Shown: one piece after another, positions 1 through 6,544 of the stretch | Position numbering within the stretch: the stretch's first letter is position 1 | Layout of the letters: every line of letters begins with the position of its first letter | Assembly (NCBI GenBank): GCA_011051855.1 | Contig: DRKG01000100.1 | Coordinates: 1-13,360 of the forward strand | Direction: 5' to 3' | DNA: 13,360 nt | Source: a bacterium | Lineage (GTDB): Bacteria; Planctomycetota; UBA1135; UBA2386 | Program-made: the position numbers and the translations under genes | The notes under the pieces: model-generated | Database searches by the model: none | What the model was told of the DNA's origin: nothing | Seen by the model: the letters and a program-made list of their open reading frames with translations, nothing else

Positions 1-1
1 G

Positions 2-451
2 CTCGCCACCATGAGTCTCGCCGCGGTGTTGGCAACTGCGGCCGCCGGTCTCGCACAAACCGAGAAGCAAGCGCCGCCGAAGAAGTATGCGGTCGTCGTC
101 AACGCCAAGAACACCTGCCCGATCCGCGGGGAGAAGGCCCGGTCCACGATCAAGAAGCTGTTCTTGAAGCAGACCAGCAAGTGGCCGAGTGGTGCCGCGG
201 CGAAGCCCTACGGTCGCAAGGCCGGCAAGGAGATCGATGCGTTCGCCAAGCACGTGCTCGGCATGGGCAATGCCGAACTCGCCCGCCACTGGCTGAAGAT
301 GAAGAACATGAACGGCACGACGCCGCCCAAGGCGGTCAGCTCGGATCGCATGTTGCTCAAGTACGTCGCGAAGTACGAAGGCGCGTTCGGGATCGTCACC
401 GCCGCGGCCGCCAAGTCGGCCAAGGGCGTCAAGATCCTCTACGAGTTCTGA
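2..451 (+). CDS. PstS-like small substrate-binding domain protein, 5' partial
   Basis: Exported protein of the short phosphate-binding-protein-like family (PBP-like domain, about 140-150 residues), related to PstS but far smaller than true PstS. Seen: a hydrophobic Ala-rich stretch ending in GLAQ, a likely signal-peptide cleavage region; then VVVNAKN, a KKLFLKQTSKWPSG segment matching the family's IFLGK-x-WPDG signature, ARHW and NGTTPPK in the place of the usual W..TG.G.PP, and GAFGIV near the end. An ATG exists at 11, but starting there gives a signal peptide with no basic n-region, and the frame stays open to the left edge, so the true start is probably outside the window. The role is inferred: such proteins may bind phosphate or another oxyanion, or serve in an envelope complex. 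No transporter genes are visible. Family assignment is fairly firm; ligand is unknown. Confidence 0.75.
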   Translation, partial: LATMSLAAVLATAAAGLAQTEKQAPPKKYAVVVNAKNTCPIRGEKARSTIKKLFLKQTSKWPSGAAAKPYGRKAGKEIDAFAKHVLGMGNAELARHWLKMKNMNGTTPPKAVSSDRMLLKYVAKYEGAFGIVTAAAAKSAKGVKILYEF

Positions 452-478
452 TTCGCCGGTCGAGCGGATTGCCTGCGA

Positions 479-504
479 TCCGGGGCCGGTGCCGCCGCCC
501 CGGA
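479..504 (+). terminator. GC-rich hairpin after the PstS-like gene
   Basis: A perfect 8-bp stem (TCCGGGGC at 479-486, GCCCCGGA at 497-504) with a 10-nt loop lies 27 nt past the stop at 451. There is no T-tract after it, so intrinsic termination is uncertain; it may merely pause polymerase or protect the mRNA end. Confidence 0.35.
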
Positions 505-593
505 CGCCGCGATGGCAACGGGGTGTTGCCATCTGCGATTCCGGAACTAGGACCGGCGTTGGTGCGACCGGTCCGAGGCGCGCCGCGATCCGC

Positions 594-599
594 TACAAT
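594..599 (+). promoter_or_regulatory. possible -10 element for the secreted protein gene
   Basis: TACAAT stands out as an AT-rich hexamer in very GC-rich DNA and lies 45 nt before the ATG at 639. No good -35 hexamer is seen at 16-18 nt upstream, so this is a weak call based on the -10 match and position. Confidence 0.3.
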
Positions 600-638
600 T
601 CCCCCGGCCGCATGTCCGCCCGCGGCCGTCACCAGACC

Positions 639-1682
639 ATGCGCGCACTCCTGTTGGTTTCCCTGTTTGCTTCGGCCGTCGCGGCCCAGACCGTGGTCGA
701 CGTGCCCAACCTGCCGGCCCCCGTCAACGTCGACCGCCCGTTCGCGGGCGGCGTCGGGCGCTACCAGCAGTGGTACAACGTCAACGGCTTCGGTGCGATC
801 ACGGAGCCGATGCGCTTCGAGCAGATCGAGTTTCTGGCTGGCACGACCAATGCGCAGGCGCCGCAGCCGCTCACCGTCGACATCGAAGTGCGCATGGGGC
901 ACGGCAAGTTCTTCGGCGTGTTCGGGACTTTCGACGCGAACTGGGACGAGCCGCCGACGATCGTGTTCCCGACCGGAACGGTGCCGATCACGGTCGTGCC
1001 ACCGGGGCAGGTGTGCATGACGATCCCGTTCGCGACCCGGTTCACGTGGGACAACTTCCGGCCGATCCTTGTCGAGATCCGCATCTTCGGCAACAACCAG
1101 CAGAACCAGCCCTTCTTGTTCGACAATGCCGGCACGACGGCGTCGATCGGGCTGACGTCGCGGGTCTATTCGGCGGGCAACGCGGGCGCCGCGTCGGGCT
1201 CGGTGTCCCAGGGCGTCGGTCTGGTCACACGCTTCCAGGCGCGGCCGGGCATGATGCTCGAGTTCGGCAGCGGCTGTCCCGGCGAAGGCAACATCGTGCC
1301 GCAGAACTCCGCCGACCAGGTCGCCTGGCCGGGCATCACCTGGACCCACACCGTCAGCCAGGCGGCATCCCAGCGCACGGCGTTCTGGGTCATCGGCGAC
1401 ACCAACACGGCGCCGTTCCCGGTCGACCTGACGACCTTGTTCGGCTTGCCGCCCTCGGGGTGCATGCTGCTGACGAACCCGGTCAACGCGATCCCGCGGC
1501 AGACCGTCGGCGGCGGCCCGGGGGCCGGTGTGGCGACGCTGCCGATCCAGCTCCCCGCCACGACCGGCTACGTCGGCTGGTCGCTCTACACGCAGTGGGT
1601 GGTGTTCGACCCGCTGGCGATGAACGGGGTGCTCGCGGTCACTCCGGGCCTCTGGACGATCGTCGCGCCGGTCGGCGGGTGA
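639..1682 (+). CDS. secreted two-domain beta-rich protein of planctomycete type
   Basis: A 347-residue exported protein of unknown function. The start at 639 puts a classic signal peptide first (MRALLLVSLFASAVAAQ, cleavage likely after AQ or AAA). An in-frame ATG at 612 would add nine residues and is the main alternative; no Shine-Dalgarno is clear for either. Residues about 20-205 form a Gly/Thr/Val-rich, beta-strand-like domain with aromatic motifs such as RYQQWYNVNGF. From FGSGC (209-213) onward lies a second domain with Cys213 and Cys275, motifs PVDLTTL and SGCMLL, and the ending YTQWVVFDP..., a C-terminal module I recall from many secreted proteins of Planctomycetota. Cys126, Cys213 and Cys275 could allow one disulphide. 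Function is not known; a surface or extracellular-matrix role is a guess. Its spacing suggests its own promoter. Confidence 0.7.
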   Translation: MRALLLVSLFASAVAAQTVVDVPNLPAPVNVDRPFAGGVGRYQQWYNVNGFGAITEPMRFEQIEFLAGTTNAQAPQPLTVDIEVRMGHGKFFGVFGTFDANWDEPPTIVFPTGTVPITVVPPGQVCMTIPFATRFTWDNFRPILVEIRIFGNNQQNQPFLFDNAGTTASIGLTSRVYSAGNAGAASGSVSQGVGLVTRFQARPGMMLEFGSGCPGEGNIVPQNSADQVAWPGITWTHTVSQAASQRTAFWVIGDTNTAPFPVDLTTLFGLPPSGCMLLTNPVNAIPRQTVGGGPGAGVATLPIQLPATTGYVGWSLYTQWVVFDPLAMNGVLAVTPGLWTIVAPVGG

Positions 1683-1765
1683 CCCACGCCCGCGCGGCCC
1701 CCGGGGCCCGATCGCACCGAAGGTGACGCGCTTTTCCCGATCGCCCAGAAATCGCGGAGCTTTCT

Positions 1766-1805
1766 CTACTACCAGGGTAGTTGTAGCCGACTACTCCGGT
1801 AGTAG
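1766..1805 (+). promoter_or_regulatory. tandem BlaI/MecI-type operators
   Basis: Two imperfect palindromes built from CTACT/AGTAG half-sites sit just before the repressor gene. Operator 1 (1766-1786) begins CTACTACC, has GGTAGT in the middle and ends GTAG. Operator 2 (1791-1805) reads CTACTCCGGTAGTAG, with perfect 5-bp arms. Their left edges are 25 bp apart and operator 2 ends 9 bp before the ATG at 1815. BlaI-family repressors are known to bind TAC/GTA-type dyads, so autorepression of the downstream three-gene unit is likely. A promoter presumably overlaps them, but I cannot assign -35 and -10 boxes with confidence. Confidence 0.65.
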
Positions 1806-1814
1806 ACCACGCTC

Positions 1815-2207
1815 ATGCAAGGACCGAAGAACCTGGGTGATCTCCAACTGGCGATCCTGCGCATCCTCTGGGAGCGCGGGGAAGCGTCGGTCGCACGGGT
1901 GCACCGCGCACTCAGCGAACGCGGGCTCGCGCTGACCACGATCGCGACGATGCTGCGCAAGATGGAAGAGAAGCAGCTCGTCGCGCATCGCGAACAGGGC
2001 CGGCAGTTCCTCTATCGCGCCGAGGTCGACCCGGAGCTGGTGCAGAAGAACCTGGTCGGTGACCTCGTCAGCAAGCTGTTCGACGGCGACCCGCTGGCGC
2101 TCGTCAACCACCTGCTGCGCGCGGGCGACATCGAACTCGACGAACTCGACGACCTGCGGCGCGCGGTCGCGGAAGCCGAGTCCGACGACGAGGGAGGTCG
2201 GTCGTGA
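1815..2207 (+). CDS. BlaI/MecI/CopY-family transcriptional repressor
   Basis: A 130-residue winged-helix repressor of the Penicillinase_R family, close to the usual 120-130 residues. Seen: LGDLQLAILRILWERGEASVARVHRAL (helices 1-2), then LALTTIATMLRKMEEKQLVAHREQGRQFLYRA, the recognition helix and wing with the family's TTIATMLRKMEEKGLV-like signature. The C-terminal half (about 75-125) is the helical dimerisation arm; in BlaI it carries the cleavage site for inactivation. The start follows the operators by 9 nt with no good Shine-Dalgarno. The stop overlaps the M56 gene by 4 nt (GTGA), indicating translational coupling. It most likely represses its own operon through the dyads at 1766-1805 until the partner peptidase is activated. 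The inducing signal need not be a beta-lactam, since no beta-lactamase is nearby. Family call is firm. Confidence 0.93.
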   Translation: MQGPKNLGDLQLAILRILWERGEASVARVHRALSERGLALTTIATMLRKMEEKQLVAHREQGRQFLYRAEVDPELVQKNLVGDLVSKLFDGDPLALVNHLLRAGDIELDELDDLRRAVAEAESDDEGGRS

Positions 2208-3535
2208 GTGCCGCGATCTGGCAGCAGGTCGACGAGCAGTTGCGCCCGCTCGCGGGCTGGCTCGGGACCTATGCGCTGCATTCGACGATCGCGCTCGGGC
2301 TCGCCTGGCTGAGTGCCCGGTGGTGGCTGCGGCGTTCGCTGGCGATGCAGGAGGCGCTGCTGCGGCAGGCGCTGTGGCTTCCGATCGTGAGCGCTTCGCT
2401 GCAGTTCGTTTACGTCGGGAATCCGTGGTCGGAGTGGTTCACGGCTGTGCCGCTGACGGTCGAGCAGATGACGATGGAGCTCGCGACGCCGCCGAAGATC
2501 GTCTCGGCGTCGACCTCGGCGGTGACGCCGGATGGCGCGGCGACGGCGGTGCCGTGGGCCCTGCTCGCGGTGGTCGTCGCCGGCGCGCTGGCGATCGCCG
2601 GCATGGTCTGGATGTGGCGCACTTGGCGGCGGCTGCATCGGCTGTTGGCGACGCGGCGGCCGGAAACCGACCCGCGGGTGTTGGGCGCCGCGGCCGAGAT
2701 GGCGACCGGACTCGGTTTGCGCCACTCACCGCAGATCAGTCGCGCCGAGGGCCTGGCCACGCCGATTGCGTTCGGTTTCGTGCGCCCGGAGATCTGCCTG
2801 CCGGCCCGCGTCGCCTCGCTCGATGGCGCGGCCCTTCGCGCGATGCTCGGGCACGAACTGGCGCATCTGCGCCGCGGCGACCCGGGCTGGATGTGGTTCG
2901 GCGCGTGGGTCCACGCCCTGTTTCCGTGGCAGATGATGCTGTGGATCGTGCGTCGGCAGTGGGCACGCACCGTCGAACTGAGCTGCGATGCCGAGGCTGC
3001 GCACCACACCAGCCCGACGGCCGTCGCGCGCTGCTTGGTCGAGGTCGCCGGTTGGTTGCGGCCGCAGCCGGTCGCGGCGCTCGGCATGGCCGCGAGGCCG
3101 TCGGCGCTGCGCGAACGCGTCGAGGCGGCGCTCGGTGCGACGCGCCCGCCGAGGGCGGGGCGGACGGCGATCGGGGCTGCCGCGGTGTTTTCGTTGGCCG
3201 CACTGACCATGGCTGCGCCCGGCTTCGGTGAGCGGCCGCAACTCGCGTTGACCCGCGAGGACTTCGCGGGTGCTTGGTTCGACACGGCGAATGGCGCAGA
3301 TCGCTTGCAGCCGTTCGTCGCCATGGTCGATCAGGATTACGCCGAAGTCGTGCGCGAGGCCAGCGAGCTGAAGCGCGCGCTCGCCGCCGTTCCAGCAGCG
3401 CGATCGGCCCCACTGTTGGCCCGCCTGCAGCGGCGCCTCACTTCTCTCGAGCAGTTGCGTGCGCGTCTGATGGCGCGCATGCGACGGCTCTCCGTTCGTC
3501 CGTCCCGTTCCTCAGTAACCAGGAGAACCCAATGA
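2204..3535 (+). CDS. M56-family (BlaR1-like) membrane metallopeptidase
   Basis: A 443-residue integral-membrane zinc peptidase. Predicted membrane segments: about 21-42, 51-71, 117-138 and 322-338. The zinc motif HELAH is at 217-221 within GHELAHLRRGD, and the distal conserved E258-L-S-C-D262 follows, as in M56 proteins, so the active site looks intact. In BlaR1 this domain leads to cleavage of BlaI-type repressors after signal binding. Here, after the last membrane segment, there is no penicillin-binding domain; instead about 105 residues of charged, helix-forming sequence (coiled-coil-like near 380-430, Arg-rich end) probably face outward. The GTG start overlaps the repressor stop, with a GAGGGAGG ribosome site 7 nt upstream. 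Its stop overlaps the next ATG (ATGA). So it is the anti-repressor of a three-gene unit with an unknown stimulus. Confidence 0.9.
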   Translation: MSAAIWQQVDEQLRPLAGWLGTYALHSTIALGLAWLSARWWLRRSLAMQEALLRQALWLPIVSASLQFVYVGNPWSEWFTAVPLTVEQMTMELATPPKIVSASTSAVTPDGAATAVPWALLAVVVAGALAIAGMVWMWRTWRRLHRLLATRRPETDPRVLGAAAEMATGLGLRHSPQISRAEGLATPIAFGFVRPEICLPARVASLDGAALRAMLGHELAHLRRGDPGWMWFGAWVHALFPWQMMLWIVRRQWARTVELSCDAEAAHHTSPTAVARCLVEVAGWLRPQPVAALGMAARPSALRERVEAALGATRPPRAGRTAIGAAAVFSLAALTMAAPGFGERPQLALTREDFAGAWFDTANGADRLQPFVAMVDQDYAEVVREASELKRALAAVPAARSAPLLARLQRRLTSLEQLRARLMARMRRLSVRPSRSSVTRRTQ

Positions 3536-4431
3536 CCCCCGTATGGATCCGAACCGTCGCCGCGCTCCTCTGTGCCGGCGCGCTGCTGCCCGCGCAGGAA
3601 AAGCACAAGATCATCGTGCGCAGGGAGCGTGTCGCCGAGGCCAAGCAGAAGGCCAAGGAGCACACCCACATCCACGCCAAGATGATGGCGATCATCGAGC
3701 AGCTCACCGACGAGGAGTTGTCGGCGAAGAACCGCAAGCAGGCCAAGCAGGCGCTGCTCGACCTGCTCCGGCGCGTCGAGTCGGGCTCGAACCACGAGGC
3801 CTACCTCATCGTCGACGACAAGCCGAAGAAGGAGCGCAAGCGCACGTGGACGTTCCGCGTCGAGCCGACGGTCGTGGAAACGGAGGACGGCCCAATGGTC
3901 CTCTCCGAGGTCGGTGAGTGCATCGAAGGGCTCGGCGCGGAGGTCGGCCACCTCGATACGGCGAGCGCCGACGAGAAGGGCGTGTTCGCCAAGAGGATGG
4001 TCATCGACGCCCTGAAGAAGGAGGAAGAGGCCGGTCTGGAGGGTGCGTTCGGCGTTTGGATCGCACACGAGCACGCCGAGCATGGCGAGCCCGAAGAGGA
4101 GTGCGAGCACTGCGAAACCGAGGAAGAAGTGGGCGAGCACTGCGACGAGTGCGACGAGGAGGAGGAGTGCGACGCCTGCGACGAGTCCGAAGAAGAGGAA
4201 GAAGAGGAGGTCGAGGAAACCCTCGAAGAGCTCACCATGATGATCGCGGAGATGCGCGCGGAGATCCGTGAGCTCCGTGCCATGATGCGCGAGATCCGTG
4301 CGCAACTGCGCGGCCACGGTCGCGGCGGTCGCCGCGGGCACGGCGTGCACCGCAGGGAGACTCGCTTCCTCCGCCTGCGGGACGCCCACGCGACTCCCCA
4401 CCGCGATCGGCGCGCGCACGGCGTGCGCTGA
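3532..4431 (+). CDS. exported acidic protein with three CxxC pairs, coiled coil and basic tail
   Basis: A 299-residue protein I do not recognise. The start at 3532 is supported by AGGAG 6 nt upstream, by the 4-nt overlap with the M56 gene, and by a signal peptide (MTPVWIRTVAALLCAGALLPAQ) right after it. The order is: lysine- and histidine-rich helical region about 24-85 (KEHTHIHAK); a mixed region about 90-180; a Glu/Asp-rich block about 180-228 holding C191-x2-C194, C204-x2-C207 and C213-x2-C216; a heptad-like helix about 228-258 (EELTMMIAEMRAEIREL); and a Gly/Arg/His-rich tail. Paired CxxC motifs amid acidic residues suggest metal binding or redox sensing, but no known domain is evident. 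Its place in the operon suggests it is either the regulated effector or an extracytoplasmic partner of the peptidase; both are inferences. It ends 8 nt from the convergent TPR gene. Confidence 0.75.
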   Translation: MTPVWIRTVAALLCAGALLPAQEKHKIIVRRERVAEAKQKAKEHTHIHAKMMAIIEQLTDEELSAKNRKQAKQALLDLLRRVESGSNHEAYLIVDDKPKKERKRTWTFRVEPTVVETEDGPMVLSEVGECIEGLGAEVGHLDTASADEKGVFAKRMVIDALKKEEEAGLEGAFGVWIAHEHAEHGEPEEECEHCETEEEVGEHCDECDEEEECDACDESEEEEEEEVEETLEELTMMIAEMRAEIRELRAMMREIRAQLRGHGRGGRRGHGVHRRETRFLRLRDAHATPHRDRRAHGVR

Positions 4432-4433
4432 CG

Positions 4434-4452
4434 CGCCGTCTACCTGACGGCG
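4434..4452. terminator. hairpin between convergent genes
   Basis: A perfect 7-bp stem, CGCCGTC (4434-4440) and GACGGCG (4446-4452), with loop TACCT spans the gap between the stops at 4431 and 4440. Being symmetric it could act for both strands, but it lacks a T-tract and overlaps the last codons of the TPR gene. Confidence 0.35.
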
Positions 4453-5297
4453 GCAGCCTCTTCGTCCGTCACGTCGCGGGCGAAGGGGGCCTCTTCGCCG
4501 CGCCGCAGCCGGCTGAGCACGACCTTGGCGAAGGTGTTGTTCGGGTTGCGGGCGACGGCCGTTTCGAGCCAGGTGATCGCGAGTTGCCGCTTGCGTTGCA
4601 GGTAGCACGCCATGCCGGCGAAGACCGCCGGGCGCTCGTCGTCGGCTCGGGCCCTGGCCGCGAAGGTGAAGTGCTCCAACGCCTTCTCCGGGTCGTGGCC
4701 GAGCAACCGCGGCGCCAGCAGCTTGCGCAGGCCGAGGGCGACGTGCAGGTCGGGATCGTCGGGAGTCTTGCCGGCGGCGCGCTCGAGCGCCTGCGCGATT
4801 CGCCCGTTCCACTGCAGGGCCGACGCCCATCCGGTGATGCGCTGGCTCATCAGGCCGGCTTCGATGCGGTCGAGGTCGCCGGAGTCGTCGCCGAGTTCGC
4901 GCGCGGTGGCCACGGCCCGCAGGCCGCGTTCCAGGTCGGACTGCTGCGCCGTCGGCAGTTCGGCGAACACGGGCCTGCCGACCGCGATGCCCCGAAGGTG
5001 GGTGCGCTGTTGGGCGCGCAACAGCAGTGCTTCGGCGAGCAGGTGCCAGCTCTCGGCTTTGTCGGGTTGGGCTTCGGCCGCCGCACCCAGGCGGGTGACG
5101 ATCGCATCGAGGGGTGGCATCTCACAGCTTCGTCGGGCGGCCGCGAGCGCCTGTTCCGGCGCCGTCGCGGGCTCGTTGGGCTGCCTCGCGCGCGTCGGAA
5201 TGTCGATCTCGGTGCCGTTGGCCGCCAGCCGGGACCACGCCGTCAGGCCGATGCCGGCGACGCACACGGCGGACAGGATCGGGACGATGCGGCTCAT
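4440..5297 (-). CDS. membrane-anchored or exported TPR protein at the end of the glc operon
   Basis: A 285-residue protein with an N-terminal hydrophobic segment (about 5-25, IVPILSAVCVAGIGLTAW) that is either an anchor or a signal peptide, followed by helical repeats of tetratricopeptide type. TPR-like pieces are KAESWHLLAEALLLRA, PDDPDLHVALGLRKLL, EKALEHFTFAARARADDERPAVFAG and QLAITWLETAVARNPNN, the last with the typical A..NP.N end. TPR units bind other proteins, so an assembly or scaffold role is likely, outside the cytoplasmic membrane if the segment is cleaved or type II. Its ATG overlaps the glcF stop (ATGA) and has no Shine-Dalgarno of its own, so it is translated with glcF. It is not a known component of bacterial glycolate oxidase, and a link to that enzyme is inferred only from position. 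The loose likeness to CcmI/NrfG-type TPR proteins is too weak to name it. Confidence 0.75.
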   Translation of the reverse strand: MSRIVPILSAVCVAGIGLTAWSRLAANGTEIDIPTRARQPNEPATAPEQALAAARRSCEMPPLDAIVTRLGAAAEAQPDKAESWHLLAEALLLRAQQRTHLRGIAVGRPVFAELPTAQQSDLERGLRAVATARELGDDSGDLDRIEAGLMSQRITGWASALQWNGRIAQALERAAGKTPDDPDLHVALGLRKLLAPRLLGHDPEKALEHFTFAARARADDERPAVFAGMACYLQRKRQLAITWLETAVARNPNNTFAKVVLSRLRRGEEAPFARDVTDEEAAAVR

Positions 5298-6544
5298 GGG
5301 GGAGGAAGCAGGAACTCGACGGGGTGGCGAACGGGCACGGAGTGGCCGCTACGGTGCATGTGGCTGTCGATTTGCATCATGCAACCGGGATTGCCGGTGG
5401 CGATCGCGGCGGGCGCGCAGGCACGGATCTCGGCAGCCTTGCGCTCGCCGATGGCGGCCGCAAGTTCTGGTTGCAACAGGTTGTAGATGCCGGCGGACCC
5501 GCAGCAGTCGGCGCTGTGCTCGGCCTCGACCAACTCGACGCCGGGCACTTGGCGGAGTAGCTCGCGCGGTGCCGAGCGCACGCCCTGGCCGTGGCAGAGG
5601 TGGCACGGATCGTCGTAGACCAGCCGACCGTGGAACGGGCGGGGGGTCGCCGTCAGGCCTTCGTGGGCGAGGAACTCGCAGATGTCGCGGCACTTCGCCG
5701 CGAACCGTCGGCCCTCGTCGGTGCCGAGCAGGTGGCCGTACTCCTTGAGCGCGCAGCCGCAGCCTGCCGCGTTGTTGATCACGACGTCGGCGTCGCGGAA
5801 CGCGCGCACGTTGGCGGCGGCGAGTTGGCGGGCGCGATCGGGCTGGCCGGCGTGCACCAGCAACGCGCCGCAGCAGCGTTGTGCCGCGACGACATCGACC
5901 TCGAAACCGTTCGCCAGCAGCAGATCGAGCGTGGCGCGATTGACGCGGCCGAACAGCGGTTCCATGACGCATCCGGTGAACAGCGCGACCCGACCGCGCA
6001 CCTCGGTGCCTTCTGCAGGTCGGTGCAGGCCCGTGCGCAGCGGGCGCCGTTCGCGCGCCGGAGGCACCGGCGGCGCGAGCGTGGCGACGTGTGCCGGCAG
6101 CAGCCGCAGTGCGGTGGCGAGCCGCTGCAGGCCGAGCACCTCGAACACGCGCAGCCACCAGAACAGGAAGCGCAGCCGACGCTGCCTGGCGACGACGTGC
6201 CACAACAGCGTGCGCGTCAGCCAGGCGGCGACGCCACGTTTGGGGCGGGCGCGTTCGAGAGTCGCGCGGGTGTCTTCGAGGATCTCGCCGTAGCGCACGC
6301 CCGACGGGCAGGCGGTTTCGCAGGCGCGGCAGTCGAGGCAGCGATCGAGAAACGGCCGGATCGCCTCGGCGTCGTCGACGCGCCCTTCGGCGAGCGCTCG
6401 CATCAGGTAGATGCGGCCGCGCGGCGAATCCGCTTCGATTCGCAGCACCTGATGCGTCGGGCAGTGCGGGAGGCAGAGCCCGCAGTGCACGCAATCGAGC
6501 GTGCGCAGGTAGCTGGCGGGAGGGCCGTCAGACGAGGGTGCCAT
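5294..6544 (-). CDS. glcF: glycolate oxidase iron-sulfur subunit GlcF
   Basis: A 416-residue subunit that carries electrons from the flavin subunits of glycolate oxidase toward the quinone pool. Two 4Fe-4S ferredoxin motifs lie at the N-terminus: C18-x2-C21-x2-C24-x3-C28-P and C69-x2-C72-x2-C75-x3-C79-P. Two cysteine-rich CCG domains follow: FTGC at 189-192 with CCG 224-226, and DDPCHLCH at 311-318 with CCG at 347-349 (SADCCGSAG). This order and the length of just over 400 match GlcF. The ATG at 6544 was chosen because residues MAPSSDGPPASYLRTLDCVHCG put the first cluster at the normal distance; the same frame is open further upstream but reads nonsense through glcE. It overlaps glcE by 17 nt and lacks a ribosome site, so translation is probably coupled. 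LutA/LldE-type lactate proteins are the alternative, less likely given GlcD and GlcE next door. Confidence 0.93.
   Translation of the reverse strand: MAPSSDGPPASYLRTLDCVHCGLCLPHCPTHQVLRIEADSPRGRIYLMRALAEGRVDDAEAIRPFLDRCLDCRACETACPSGVRYGEILEDTRATLERARPKRGVAAWLTRTLLWHVVARQRRLRFLFWWLRVFEVLGLQRLATALRLLPAHVATLAPPVPPARERRPLRTGLHRPAEGTEVRGRVALFTGCVMEPLFGRVNRATLDLLLANGFEVDVVAAQRCCGALLVHAGQPDRARQLAAANVRAFRDADVVINNAAGCGCALKEYGHLLGTDEGRRFAAKCRDICEFLAHEGLTATPRPFHGRLVYDDPCHLCHGQGVRSAPRELLRQVPGVELVEAEHSADCCGSAGIYNLLQPELAAAIGERKAAEIRACAPAAIATGNPGCMMQIDSHMHRSGHSVPVRHPVEFLLPPP

Noticed and set aside
3337..4830. 497-codon open frame on the minus strand opposite the M56 and CxxC genes
   Set aside because: It runs across both a well-supported operon and the end of the TPR gene. 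Its Leu/Val/Ala-rich translation is the mirror of Glu/Lys codons on the plus strand. No start signal or family pattern is seen.
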